From Bin55 sp964511425 (GTDB lineage Bacteria > Pseudomonadota > Gammaproteobacteria > Pseudomonadales > Azotimanducaceae): a DNA stretch of 64,000 nt. The notes beneath the pieces are model-generated. The model saw only the letters and a list, made by a program, of their open reading frames with translations. It had not been told where the DNA came from and searched no databases. Within the stretch, counting starts at the first letter, position 1; the number at the start of each line of letters is the position of its first letter. This document shows positions 45,320 to 55,591 of the stretch, piece after piece. The stretch covers positions 46,034 to 110,033 of the forward strand of contig CAZEFI010000003.1 in the NCBI GenBank assembly GCA_964511425.1, read 5' to 3'. The position numbers were made by a program, and so were the translations under genes.

Positions 45320-47743
45320 ATGGCAGAAGCAGCACCAAACACCTACACCTCGCAAAACATAAAAGTCCTAAAAGGGCTAGAAGCGGTGCGTAAACGCCCT
45401 GGTATGTACATTGGCGATACTGAAGACGGAACGGGGTTGCACCACATGGTGCAAGAATTAGTCGACAACGCAATCGACGAAGCATTGGAAAATCACTGTG
45501 ATGAGATTCAGGTAACACTTCACGCTGGGGATGGTGTAACCGTTGCTGACAACGGTCGTGGTATTCCGGTCGATATACATCCGGAAGAGGGCGTGTCGGC
45601 CGCTGAAGTGATCATGACGACTCTCCACGCAGGCGGAAAGTTTGATGCAGACAGCTATAAAGTTTCTGGAGGGTTACACGGTGTTGGGCTCTCTGTTGTC
45701 AATGCATTGTCATCATTCTTTCGATTGACCATTCGCCGAGACGGCAAGCTCTATGAACAGACCTATCGCCATGGTGTACCAGATAAACCAATGGCCGTGG
45801 CAGGACAAACCAAACGTCGGGGGACGACTTGCTACTTTGAACCCTCTAACGATACGTTTGGCTCCACTAGTTTCTCGTATGACACCATCGCGAATAAGAT
45901 GCGTGAACTCGCATTTCTAAATTCCGGGGTTAGCCTAAAACTTAAGGATGAACGTACGGGCGCGGAAGAAAATTACTTATACGATGGCGGTCTCGTATCG
46001 TACGTGCAACACCTAAATCACAACAAGCATGCGATTCACGACGAGATTATCTATTTTCGAGTCGAAGGGACGATCGGCGTCGAGGTGGCGATGCAGTGGA
46101 ATGATAAATATCAAGAAGATGTTCGGCCGTATTGCAACAACATACGGCAGGTGGATGGTGGCACACACTTGCAAGGATTTCGTGCCGCACTTACTCGAAC
46201 TCTGAACACTTACATTGAGAACGAGGGATTAGCGAAAAAGAGCAATGTCCAAACGACAGGTGACGACGCGCGGGAAGGCCTCTCGGCTATTGTGTCGGTC
46301 AAACTGCCCGATCCCAAGTTTTCGTCGCAGACAAAGGATAAGTTAGTGTCCAGTGAAGCAAGAACCGCGGTGGAACAGTCTGTAGGAGAGCAATTCAACA
46401 CCTATCTACAGGAACATCCAAAAGAAGCGAAGTTAATTGCCCAACGGATGATCGAAGCAGCGAGAGCACGCGAAGCGGCGCGAAATGCTCGAGAGTTAAC
46501 CCGCCGAAAGAACGCGCTGGATCTTGGTGGATTACCAGGTAAGTTAGCGGACTGCCAAGAAAAGGATCCTGCATACAGCGAGCTCTTTATTGTCGAGGGG
46601 GATTCAGCAGGAGGTTCGGCAAAGCAGGGACGAGATCGAAAGACCCAAGCTGTTCTACCACTACGAGGCAAGATTCTTAATGTAGAAAAAGCGCGCGAAG
46701 ACAAAATGATCGCCAACAACGAAGTTAAGTCCCTATTGACAGCACTCGGTTGTGGTTTTGAATCATCGCGGGAACGATTGGAAATAGAGAAACTTCGCTA
46801 TCACCGAGTCATCATCATGACTGATGCGGACATCGATGGTTCTCACATTCGAACGTTACTCCTCACGTTTTTCTACAGGCACATGGCCGAGTTGATCGAT
46901 CGGGGGCACATTTACATAGCACTACCACCGTTATTTAAAGTTGGTCGAGGAAGATCCGAACAGTACATCAAAGACGAAGCGGAACTTGAGGCATACTACC
47001 TAAGAATTGCGTTTGAAGACGCTCTAATTTATCCTACCAAGAATTCGCCGCCGCTTGCACCAGAACCTGTGGCCAACTTATCTCGAAAGTACTTTGAGGT
47101 CTATAAACGACTTCAGAGTATGCGGCGTATGTATCCGACATATATCACCAAGTTGTTAATAGGGTTGGCACCGGTGGATTCAGCTATGTTGTCCCAGGAG
47201 TCAAAGATGCGAGCATGGGCGAAGGACTTGCAAGGTTTGCTCGCCAGCGAAGAGGGGACGCACGAGGTTAAACTACAATTCGAACCCGAACACAATTTCT
47301 ATATTCCCGTAGTGCATCGAGTCTCACGCGGACTCGAGAGTGTAACTGAGCTGGGAATCAATTTCTTTGAGTCAGGAATCTATCGATTGATTCGAGACAT
47401 TCACGAACAAACTAGTGATCTATTCGAAGAGGAAGCTAAAGTTGTTCAAGGGAACGCAGAACATGAGATTACTTCCTTTGCAGAAGCTTACGAATGGTTG
47501 CTCGCTAGAGCGCGTGAAGGTGTGCGTTTACAGCGCTACAAAGGACTTGGGGAGATGAATCCAGAACAACTGTGGGAGACTACGATGGATCCTAATGTGC
47601 GACACATGTCCCGTGTCTCTGTGGATGATGGTAGTACAGCGAACGAGCTGTTTTCTACATTGATGGGTGAAGATGTGGAGTCTCGAAAAGCCTTTATTCG
47701 AGACAACGCCTTGTCGGTGTCTTTAGAGAGCCTCGATATCTAG
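45320..47743 (+). CDS. gyrB: DNA gyrase subunit B
   Basis: ATPase subunit of gyrase, 807 residues. The GHKL ATPase has EALDNAIDEA-like VDNAIDEAL and GGLHGVGLSVVNAL. The TOPRIM domain has EGDSAGGSAKQGRDRKTQ and DADIDGSHIRTL. The extra 160-residue insertion of about 560-720 is the gamma-type arrangement. AAGGAC lies before the ATG. Confidence 0.97.
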   Translation: MAEAAPNTYTSQNIKVLKGLEAVRKRPGMYIGDTEDGTGLHHMVQELVDNAIDEALENHCDEIQVTLHAGDGVTVADNGRGIPVDIHPEEGVSAAEVIMTTLHAGGKFDADSYKVSGGLHGVGLSVVNALSSFFRLTIRRDGKLYEQTYRHGVPDKPMAVAGQTKRRGTTCYFEPSNDTFGSTSFSYDTIANKMRELAFLNSGVSLKLKDERTGAEENYLYDGGLVSYVQHLNHNKHAIHDEIIYFRVEGTIGVEVAMQWNDKYQEDVRPYCNNIRQVDGGTHLQGFRAALTRTLNTYIENEGLAKKSNVQTTGDDAREGLSAIVSVKLPDPKFSSQTKDKLVSSEARTAVEQSVGEQFNTYLQEHPKEAKLIAQRMIEAARAREAARNARELTRRKNALDLGGLPGKLADCQEKDPAYSELFIVEGDSAGGSAKQGRDRKTQAVLPLRGKILNVEKAREDKMIANNEVKSLLTALGCGFESSRERLEIEKLRYHRVIIMTDADIDGSHIRTLLLTFFYRHMAELIDRGHIYIALPPLFKVGRGRSEQYIKDEAELEAYYLRIAFEDALIYPTKNSPPLAPEPVANLSRKYFEVYKRLQSMRRMYPTYITKLLIGLAPVDSAMLSQESKMRAWAKDLQGLLASEEGTHEVKLQFEPEHNFYIPVVHRVSRGLESVTELGINFFESGIYRLIRDIHEQTSDLFEEEAKVVQGNAEHEITSFAEAYEWLLARAREGVRLQRYKGLGEMNPEQLWETTMDPNVRHMSRVSVDDGSTANELFSTLMGEDVESRKAFIRDNALSVSLESLDI

Positions 47744-47835
47744 TCCACACTCCTACCATTTCGATCAGAGGAACAAATCTCTGAATCGAATCGGTCACAG
47801 CACCGTCAAACTATCCTCGCTGTGCTCGGACATTG

Positions 47836-48246
47836 TTAAGTTTTAAGGGACAATCTATAACCGGTAGCAGCGAACAACGGGATTTGCACGACATTGATGA
47901 ATTTCCAGAACAACAGATCGTCTTTACCGCCAGCTAAATTCCCCACGAAATTGTGTACGAATGCCAGCGCGAGACCTACAGAGACATAAAACGCGATATT
48001 TGACGCAAGTTTCGTCCACGTGATCGTATCACTACCGTTGCAGGAACGCATGTATAAATAGTTGGTCGGTACGCATATCGCAAACCCAACCAACGAAAAC
48101 CAATCAAGTACGAACCAGACCTGCAATGAAGTGATCGGTGCTGATTCGTAAACAAACTCGACTGAGAACTGAATGGCGATGATGATCGCTAGTGCGATTA
48201 AATACACGCCGAAGAATAGATTAAGGAAATTCCTAGACACATTCAC
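47836..48246 (-). CDS. Hypothetical membrane protein with four segments
   Basis: A 136-residue protein with four hydrophobic segments (about 8-30, 43-64, 80-103 and 115-130). It starts from GTG and ends with YRLSLKT. No family was recognised. It is convergent with gyrB and may follow an independent promoter. Confidence 0.6.
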   Translation of the reverse strand: MNVSRNFLNLFFGVYLIALAIIIAIQFSVEFVYESAPITSLQVWFVLDWFSLVGFAICVPTNYLYMRSCNGSDTITWTKLASNIAFYVSVGLALAFVHNFVGNLAGGKDDLLFWKFINVVQIPLFAATGYRLSLKT

Positions 48247-48403
48247 TCTCTAGTGCTTCGGCAGAACCGTTCCCAAGAAATTATGCGGAGCACCCTTTCG
48301 TTCAAATCCGACCAGCACACCGCCGCGAGTAAGAACCACGCAGCGGCGCGTTTATTTCGGTCTAAAATGCGATCAATGAACGCAACTACGTCTTATAAGG
48401 ACC

Positions 48404-51157
48404 CTACCAAGAAAACTCTTTCACGACGTCGAGAAAGATAACACGACGTCGAAAGTCTATGTGCGCAGAATCCACACCACGATAACTGTCGAAGAAGGGG
48501 AAGTCCGCATCGAAGAGATTTTGTACTCCTGCCGTAATGTGCCATCTTGAATCGGGAAGCATATACGATCCTTGCACATCGACTGTCCTGTAGCCGTCTA
48601 CATCGGTTCGGGCAACACCTGCGTTAGTGTTCTCGTAGTTACTTTCGAAATTCAGAGTGACATTCCCTTTCCACGTCCCGCGAGACCAGTCAGCGAATAG
48701 GCTTCCTTTCAGTTCAACAGGACCTTGATTCGTCCCTTGCTGTTCTACGGGATCAACTCCAGGACCGGCCGTGGTCTCCAACTTGAGCGTCTGTGTTCCG
48801 ATAAAACCTGCTGTGATTTTGCCGTACTGTGAGTCAAAACTGTATCGTACATCAAAGTCCAAAGCCTCACTGGTCTTCGAGGAGAAGTTAGCCCATTGCA
48901 TCGACACATACGTCAGAACACCGTCGTCATCACGGCGCACTTGATCCGGGAATTGCTGCCAATTCTCAAACGCATAGACTGGAGGCCACCCAAAGACTCC
49001 ACTCAAAGTCCCAAGTATGTCTTCGAAATCCGTCTTGACCCATGAGGCAGACACGGTGAGTCCGGGCATATTGACAGATGTGTACTCAAACCCTAGGGTG
49101 GTAGTGTTTGAAGTTTGTGGTTGAAGATCAGCGTTACCTCCAAGAACAGTAACCGGAAATACTGACGCAAACGGACCACCATTTTCAGTAGGGTTGAGTG
49201 GATCGAGAAAACGGAAAAACGTAATTTCGCGTTTTGGTGCAAACAATTCCGGCAATGTTGCGGAAAGAAATGCCTGTCCCCAGGTCCCCCGAAGCTTGAG
49301 ATTCTCTGTCGGGTAGTAGACCACACCTAGTTTCGTTACAAGATCATCAAAAGTACGATTGCTAGAGGGTTCCAAAATACCCTCAAAAGGTCCTTCGATC
49401 TCGTATTTGTCATAGCGGCCAGCCACATAGACTGTCAATTCATGGATCTCTGCGCGGGCGTTTGAATCCCCGATCAGAGGGATGGAAAGTTCGTAAAACA
49501 GCGCAGTGTTGACGGATTCGGGAACGATTTCAGGTGCATCCGGTACTCTGAAAGTGAATGGATTCAAAAGGAACGAATCGAAGTCAAGAGTGTCAGTTCG
49601 AGTTTCGGCGCCTACGGCTATTTCGATAGATCCGCCCGCGAGCTCAAAAATCGAGCCAGACAAGGTCGCTCCCCAAACATTCTGCCGACCCTCTCGCGCT
49701 CCTCGTGTGGCATATTCTGAAAACTCGGCGAGTGATTCACGCTGTACGGTCCCATCACCAAACGGATTAATTGCTTCTGCGGGGTCGCTACTAGCGAGGG
49801 CGGCTTGAAATGCCGGGCCGTTGTAGTTGAAGGAGCCTGGGTAACCCCCGTAAGGATTGTCTTTACCGGTATTGAATGAAAAGACTGCTGTCCAGCCTTC
49901 TATTGGTGTTTCCCAAGTCAAAGAAGTACTTAGATTCACCCGATCTAAGTCGGTAGTTCTCGCGAAGCCGGCTAGTTTTCCATCAGCGATTTCACGCTCA
50001 AAGGTATAAGCGATGTAGACAGTTTCACCAAAGGGGTTGTAATAATTACTAGCTGGAACGCGACCGCTGAAAGAAGCTCCCACAGCCTCTTGGATGGATT
50101 CTTGTCGTGCGAAAGTTCCCGAAATGCTCAGTGTTAAGTCAGTCCCAAATTCTTGTATTACATTCACATATCCGGCCACGTGCTCCGACGCAGGAATCGC
50201 CTCGCCGGGTGCATTCGCGGAAAGTCCCTTGGGTAAAAGGTTGAAGTTACCAGTTTGAGTTGCTACTTCCTCATTGGAGACCCAAATGACGTCTTCCGGG
50301 CTGAAGTTCGTGCCGTCTCCAGGTGGTAGAATTCCATAGGTTGTGTTCGGAGGTGCAATAGACGGGAGCCCAAATCTTAGGATGACACCGGGTTGCCCAA
50401 ATGTGTTGGGGTAGAGCCTACCACCCTGTTCACGATAGTCGCCGTCCGTATCCAACCCTGCGTCGCGCATAAACACTGGTTCATCTTCACGATAGGTTAG
50501 GGATGCCGTCAGATTGCCGGTGTTCCACGAATAACCGAGCGACTGCTCAAAGATGGTCCGGTGACCACCTGAGCTACTGTTTTCAAATCGCATTGACGCA
50601 TCAGCTCCTCGGTAGTTCTGCTTCATGATGAAGTTGACCACACCCCCTACAGCATCGGAGCCGTACACGGAACTAGCTCCGTCCGTCATCACTTCCACCC
50701 GCTCGATCGCGCTAAACGGAAGTGTGGACACGTCTGTAAACGTACCTGTCTCGGCAGGTGATGCTGCTAATCGTTTACCATTTACGAGAACTAGGGTGGA
50801 GCCTTCTCCGAGGCCACGTAGATTGACGGTTACTGAACCGATCTGAAATCGCGGGGAACGGTTGTCGAGACTTCCCCCGTTCGTAATCGTGGAAAAGTTC
50901 TGTGGTAAATAGCGGACAATGTCCTCAATATTCGTCAGTCCCCGGTCTTCCAGCTCAGCCCCAGTAATTTCAAATATTGGAGAAGCGCCGAATCCGGTAG
51001 GTAATCGACTACCGGTAACGATCAGTTCTTCCATTTCCTGATCTTCCGCATCATCATCGTCTGTATCATCGCTGTCCCCATCTTGTGCGAATGTCGTCAA
51101 TGGTGCAACGAAAATGATTAAAAATACCGCTAGCCAGCGGCTATGATTTGTGAACAC
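48404..51157 (-). CDS. TonB-dependent outer-membrane receptor
   Basis: A 917-residue outer-membrane channel taking up an unknown large substrate using TonB energy. I start it at GTG 51157, which has AAGGAGG six bases upstream; an earlier ATG at 51175 places that site inside the gene. The signal peptide is followed by an acidic stretch (DGDSDDTDDDDAEDQEMEE), then a TonB-box-like ELIVTGSRLP. The plug domain has VLVNGKRLA and DGASSVYGSDAVGGVVNF, and the beta-barrel ends in aromatic VVKEFSW. The long acidic linker and barrel size match the large plug-type receptors for sugars or peptides. No transporter gene is adjacent. Confidence 0.88.
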   Translation of the reverse strand: MFTNHSRWLAVFLIIFVAPLTTFAQDGDSDDTDDDDAEDQEMEELIVTGSRLPTGFGASPIFEITGAELEDRGLTNIEDIVRYLPQNFSTITNGGSLDNRSPRFQIGSVTVNLRGLGEGSTLVLVNGKRLAASPAETGTFTDVSTLPFSAIERVEVMTDGASSVYGSDAVGGVVNFIMKQNYRGADASMRFENSSSGGHRTIFEQSLGYSWNTGNLTASLTYREDEPVFMRDAGLDTDGDYREQGGRLYPNTFGQPGVILRFGLPSIAPPNTTYGILPPGDGTNFSPEDVIWVSNEEVATQTGNFNLLPKGLSANAPGEAIPASEHVAGYVNVIQEFGTDLTLSISGTFARQESIQEAVGASFSGRVPASNYYNPFGETVYIAYTFEREIADGKLAGFARTTDLDRVNLSTSLTWETPIEGWTAVFSFNTGKDNPYGGYPGSFNYNGPAFQAALASSDPAEAINPFGDGTVQRESLAEFSEYATRGAREGRQNVWGATLSGSIFELAGGSIEIAVGAETRTDTLDFDSFLLNPFTFRVPDAPEIVPESVNTALFYELSIPLIGDSNARAEIHELTVYVAGRYDKYEIEGPFEGILEPSSNRTFDDLVTKLGVVYYPTENLKLRGTWGQAFLSATLPELFAPKREITFFRFLDPLNPTENGGPFASVFPVTVLGGNADLQPQTSNTTTLGFEYTSVNMPGLTVSASWVKTDFEDILGTLSGVFGWPPVYAFENWQQFPDQVRRDDDGVLTYVSMQWANFSSKTSEALDFDVRYSFDSQYGKITAGFIGTQTLKLETTAGPGVDPVEQQGTNQGPVELKGSLFADWSRGTWKGNVTLNFESNYENTNAGVARTDVDGYRTVDVQGSYMLPDSRWHITAGVQNLFDADFPFFDSYRGVDSAHIDFRRRVIFLDVVKEFSW

Positions 51158-51429
51158 AATGTTCCTCCTTGCCATACTTAGCGAATAGAAAGTCGTACAA
51201 CGAAGAAAGTGCGAGATCGCAGTTCTTTCTGTGAATAGGTCTCTGATTATATCAGTTCGCTCGCGATCAGACTTCAAACCCAGTCGTACCTAATAGTCAT
51301 GCACCACTGAGTGAAGCACCAGCAAAAAAATTGCTTGAATGTGAGTCTTGAATCGGCGTTTCTCAGAAAAACAGTTGAACGCGCTCATGTTACCGGAGCA
51401 ACATACACGTCGGAAGCATTAACAAAAAG

Positions 51430-51445
51430 TGTTCCACGTGGAACA
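51430..51445. promoter_or_regulatory. parS site 2 (downstream of trkH)
   Basis: A second perfect TGTTCCACGTGGAACA, in the gap between the receptor gene and the end of trkH. Confidence 0.85.
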
Positions 51446-51460
51446 TCTACAGACGATTCG

Positions 51461-52930
51461 TCAGCGACGCCAGTATCTTGGGGCAAATAAGACGAGCAAA
51501 GTGAAGATCTCTAAACGACCCAAAATCATCGCAAACATGAGAATACACTTATCCAAATCTGCCAAAGAGTGATAGTTCGTTGCGACAACACCGAGACCTG
51601 GACCCAAGTTGTTTAAACACGCAGCTACTGCAGAAAATGCAGTGACCAGATCCAATGACGACACGAACAGAAGAGTACCTAAGATAACAGCGAAACTTAT
51701 ACCGTAAACGGCTATGAAGCCGACGGTAGACTCCACCATACGGTCACTAATGTTCTTCCCATTCATACGTGCTTGGAAAATTGCTCCCGGATGAAGTAGT
51801 TTCTGAATTTCCCGTACGCCTTGTTTGAGCAAAATCACGATGCGGAACACTTTAAATCCCCCGCCCGTTGATCCTGCACACGCTCCGATGAAGCTAACGT
51901 ATAGCAGAAACACAGGTGCCATGTTCGTCCAAGAGTTTAAATCGGCGGTCGTGAATCCTGCAGTGGTCAAAAACGAAACTGAGTGAAAGATCCCTTCGCG
52001 GAATAAATTGCCTTCATAATCGCTATCCAAAGCCAGCTTGGTACAGATTAGAATAGATGTGAGTATCAGGGCACCAAAGTAGAACCTGATCTGTGCATCG
52101 TTAGCGTAAGTACGTACAAAGTGTGCTACGCGACCAGAATGGCGACCAGGCCGGTGTATAGCCGCGTAATGGAGCATGAAATTACAACCGGCGATCACGA
52201 TAAACACGATCATCACACACTCAATTACGGTGCTGTCAAAGTAGCCGATGCTCGCGTCATGCGTGGAAAACCCGCCAATCGCTACTGTTGAGAACGAATG
52301 TGCGATCGCATCGAATGGTGTCATCCCGGCAAGCCATAGACTCACCGCGCAAAGTACGGTCATACCCACATAGATCTTCCAGAGAGTCTCGGCGGTCTCT
52401 CTTACTCGAAGAGGAACCGACAACTTGTTTTGATCGCTGGACAACTCTGCTTGGATCAATTGAGCCCCCCCAATACCCAGCATGGGTAGGATCGCGACTA
52501 CCAGAACAATAATGCCCATACCACCAAACCAACAGACAATTTGGCGGTAGAGAAGAACAGATTTAGGCATTTCATCTAACCCAACCAATACGGTTGCACC
52601 GGTTGTGGTAACCATGGATACTGCTTCAAACAGCGCGTCAGGAATAGATGTCGCAATGTTTGGTACGAAGATCAACGGTAGCGAGGCTAATACTGAAATA
52701 CCAAAATACACGAGGGTAACAATAAGGAAAGCATCTCGTGCGCGTAAAGATTGTTTTTCCCGCACTGCAAAGAAACATAGACCTAGACCAACCGCGATAC
52801 CTGCACAAAGAGCAAATTGAAACACGGTGGGTTCACTGTAGATCAGTGCTATCCCGAGGGGTACTATGAATACTGGGCTAAAAAGGAGTATCGCGGCACC
52901 CAAAACCCCGATTATTACACGAAAGCGCAT
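51461..52930 (-). CDS. trkH: Trk potassium uptake protein TrkH
   Basis: Potassium channel subunit of the Trk system, 489 residues with about ten membrane helices. Selectivity-filter-like loops TTTGATVL, STVAIGGFSTHD and LTTAGFTTADL mark the four-repeat pore. It starts four bases after trkA. Confidence 0.93.
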   Translation of the reverse strand: MRFRVIIGVLGAAILLFSPVFIVPLGIALIYSEPTVFQFALCAGIAVGLGLCFFAVREKQSLRARDAFLIVTLVYFGISVLASLPLIFVPNIATSIPDALFEAVSMVTTTGATVLVGLDEMPKSVLLYRQIVCWFGGMGIIVLVVAILPMLGIGGAQLIQAELSSDQNKLSVPLRVRETAETLWKIYVGMTVLCAVSLWLAGMTPFDAIAHSFSTVAIGGFSTHDASIGYFDSTVIECVMIVFIVIAGCNFMLHYAAIHRPGRHSGRVAHFVRTYANDAQIRFYFGALILTSILICTKLALDSDYEGNLFREGIFHSVSFLTTAGFTTADLNSWTNMAPVFLLYVSFIGACAGSTGGGFKVFRIVILLKQGVREIQKLLHPGAIFQARMNGKNISDRMVESTVGFIAVYGISFAVILGTLLFVSSLDLVTAFSAVAACLNNLGPGLGVVATNYHSLADLDKCILMFAMILGRLEIFTLLVLFAPRYWRR

Positions 52931-52934
52931 CGTG

Positions 52935-54302
52935 TTAAGTGAACGAAAAAGCGCTTAGCTGGAAAAGTCGCAATACTTTTTGAATCAGCGCGGCTTCAGC
53001 TACATAAATGACGACGTGGTCGTCTTCTACGAATTTTGTACTATCGTCGATTAGGAGTACTTGACCATCCCGCACAACTGCTATTATTGAGGAGTGTGTA
53101 GGTAAGCTGACTTTACTCACCAACTTGCCGGTAACCTTATTTTCTCCCACTTTTCCTCTCACCACAGTCTCAATAACCTCCCCCGTACCAACACGTAGGC
53201 GGTGAGCTGATCGAATGTTATTTTCATGGACAAGTGAAAGTACGGAGCTGGAGGTCGCACGTTGTGGCGACAGTGCAACATCTATGCTGGTCTCGTTCAA
53301 AAAACGTACGTACGGATCTTGATTCAGTAGTGCAATTGTCTGTCGGACCCCTTCCTGTTTTGCCAGAAGACATGACATCACATTTATCTCATCGTCATTG
53401 GTTACTGCGACGAAGAGATCGGTATCCCCTATTTCACACTCGCGTTGTTTAACTACATCCGTAGCATCGCCTGGGTACACGACACCATCGTTTAACTTGT
53501 TCGACGCTTGATAAGCGCGATCCGAATCTCGTTCGATAACTCGAACAGAGTGATCGTCCTGTAAGCGTTCGGCTAGCTCGGTACCGATACGCCCTGCTCC
53601 TGCGATGAGCACTTTCCGTTCTGGTTGAATAGCCCCCAAGCACTCCCTCAAAATGTCCGGTACATCCGTAGCAGGAGCACCAAAATAAATTTCGTCTTTT
53701 GGACGGATTTCAGTCGTATGATCGAGCGGTTCAAATTTTCGAAATGCCGCGACAAAGCACGCTCGGGGCGTTGGGTTCCAGTTTACTAGATCGTGCGTGG
53801 TCATACCACAAGGCGGCATGTCTTTTTGGGCACGAAATCCTACGAAAACCACTTCGTTGTCGACAAGTGATGCAACTTCAATCGTATACGGGTACTGTAA
53901 TAGTCGTTCAATCTGTGCACGTACTTCGCTTTCGGGATTGATTACGACGAGATTATCGAGGTATTGAGATTTGTAGAGTTCATTGCCTGCGTACTCTTTT
54001 GATCGCATTCGGATAATCACTTTAGGGGTATCGTAAACTGAACGTGCGACCTGAGAAGCTACGATATTGATCTCATCTCGTCCGGTGACGGCGATCACCA
54101 TGTCAGCCTCTGCGACATTAGACTGTTCAAGAACACTGGGATCAGCGGCGTTTCCCGCAACTGTAACTACGCCATCGAGTCTACGCAATCGTTCGAGATG
54201 TGCGAGATTTTCGTCCACCACGGTGATGCGATGGAGGTGGTCATTGAGGGTGTCAGCTAGTGTTCCGCCGACGGCACCGGCTCCAAGGATTACTATATTC
54301 AT
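52935..54302 (-). CDS. trkA: Trk potassium uptake protein TrkA
   Basis: Cytoplasmic NAD-binding gating subunit, 455 residues. Two Rossmann RCK domains are present: GAGAVGGTLADTL at residues 7-19 and IAGAGRIGTELAERL near 233. A TrkA-C domain follows each. The ATG overlaps the rsmB stop as ATGA. Confidence 0.94.
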   Translation of the reverse strand: MNIVILGAGAVGGTLADTLNDHLHRITVVDENLAHLERLRRLDGVVTVAGNAADPSVLEQSNVAEADMVIAVTGRDEINIVASQVARSVYDTPKVIIRMRSKEYAGNELYKSQYLDNLVVINPESEVRAQIERLLQYPYTIEVASLVDNEVVFVGFRAQKDMPPCGMTTHDLVNWNPTPRACFVAAFRKFEPLDHTTEIRPKDEIYFGAPATDVPDILRECLGAIQPERKVLIAGAGRIGTELAERLQDDHSVRVIERDSDRAYQASNKLNDGVVYPGDATDVVKQRECEIGDTDLFVAVTNDDEINVMSCLLAKQEGVRQTIALLNQDPYVRFLNETSIDVALSPQRATSSSVLSLVHENNIRSAHRLRVGTGEVIETVVRGKVGENKVTGKLVSKVSLPTHSSIIAVVRDGQVLLIDDSTKFVEDDHVVIYVAEAALIQKVLRLFQLSAFSFT

Positions 54303-55591
54303 GTATTGCGCTGTACTTTTTTCAATCGGGCGAAGTAAAACCCATCGTACTCATACTCGAGGGGAATCGTCTGCCAACCTTCTCGAGTGGCTCGACCAAT
54401 CGGTAGTTCAAAAGAGTCGACTGCTGCATCCTTGTGTTGCGATAGGAACTGTGCAACAACATCGTCGTTTTCCTCTTTGAAAATAGAGCATGTGCAATAC
54501 ACCAAAATTCCATCGACAGCGATGACCTTCCAAACGTTATTGAGCAGTTCAAGTTGTAATTTTGCCGCTTCAGTGACTGCCGCGTCTTGGCGGGTAACTT
54601 TGATGTCGGGATGTCTACTGAGAGTACCCGATCCGGTACACGGGGCATCCAACAATATTCGCTCGTAGACTTGCCCATCCCACCACGCAGTGGTCGTTAA
54701 ATCTCCTTGTTTAAAGTCAATATTTTTCCAATTTTCATGTTGTACAGGGATGTTCCACGTGGAACATTGAGGCTTAATATCATAGGCGTCCACAAGGTTT
54801 TTGGGAAATTCATCCGCTATTTGTTGGGACTTTATGCCTGGCGCGGCACAAGCGTCCAGTATTCGATGTTCTGGCAGTGGCTTAAGTAACGATACCGGTA
54901 ATTGCGAAGCAAGATCTTGAACACAAAAGTACCCTTCTTCATATCCCGGTAGATTACTTTTTGATGTGGGTTTTTCGAGCGTTATCGCGTTTGTTAACTC
55001 AGTTTTCTTGAATGGAATTTTATGTTCGTCTAGAAGCTTACAGTACTCTTCAGTACTAATCTCGCTGACGTTGATTCGAAGTGTCATCGGTGCCCGGGAG
55101 ATACTAGCTCGAAGAATATCTTCCCATTCGTACGCGTACTCCGCCTTTATTCGATCGATTATCCAGTGAGGCAACTCAACGCGTCCTTCTTCGGTTCTTG
55201 GTGTGACATTGGTGTCGTAGCGGCGCAACACCGCGTTGATCAAACCGGCGGCGGAAGTTTTACCAAGTTTTTGTGCTGCGGAAACGACTTGTGCTACGGC
55301 CAATGGGGCTGGCAGAGTCGAGTACTGCAGTTGACACGCGCCTAGCAGTAACAAACATTTCACTTCGATATCCATACGGTCAAGCGGCCGATGGGATATG
55401 TCCGATAGCTTTTCGTGTAATGAGAAATAGTGGCGTAAAGTGGTATAACAAAGAAAGGTCAACAACGCGATGTTTTTGGATTCGCGATGCCTGTACAACG
55501 CATTCTCTAGTGTTTGGCCGTGAAACACTTTGATGAGAACTTTAGCTGCAATGAAGTTAGGACTATGTCCCCTAGTCGAATTGGATGCCAT
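54299..55591 (-). CDS. rsmB: 16S rRNA (cytosine967-C5)-methyltransferase
   Basis: SAM-dependent methylase, 430 residues from ATG 55591 (a TTG six codons upstream is also possible). An N-terminal NusB-like domain is followed by the methylase: LDACAAPGIKSQQIA, DAPCTGSGTLSRHPDIK and YCTCSIFKEEND, with both catalytic Cys present. It carries a complete parS site in its coding sequence, giving the residues CSTWNI. Confidence 0.93.
   Translation of the reverse strand: MASNSTRGHSPNFIAAKVLIKVFHGQTLENALYRHRESKNIALLTFLCYTTLRHYFSLHEKLSDISHRPLDRMDIEVKCLLLLGACQLQYSTLPAPLAVAQVVSAAQKLGKTSAAGLINAVLRRYDTNVTPRTEEGRVELPHWIIDRIKAEYAYEWEDILRASISRAPMTLRINVSEISTEEYCKLLDEHKIPFKKTELTNAITLEKPTSKSNLPGYEEGYFCVQDLASQLPVSLLKPLPEHRILDACAAPGIKSQQIADEFPKNLVDAYDIKPQCSTWNIPVQHENWKNIDFKQGDLTTTAWWDGQVYERILLDAPCTGSGTLSRHPDIKVTRQDAAVTEAAKLQLELLNNVWKVIAVDGILVYCTCSIFKEENDDVVAQFLSQHKDAAVDSFELPIGRATREGWQTIPLEYEYDGFYFARLKKVQRNT
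54751..54766. promoter_or_regulatory. parS site 3 (inside rsmB)
   Basis: A third perfect TGTTCCACGTGGAACA, lying within the rsmB coding sequence and read there as CSTWN-I. Intragenic parS sites are known in other bacteria. Confidence 0.85.
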
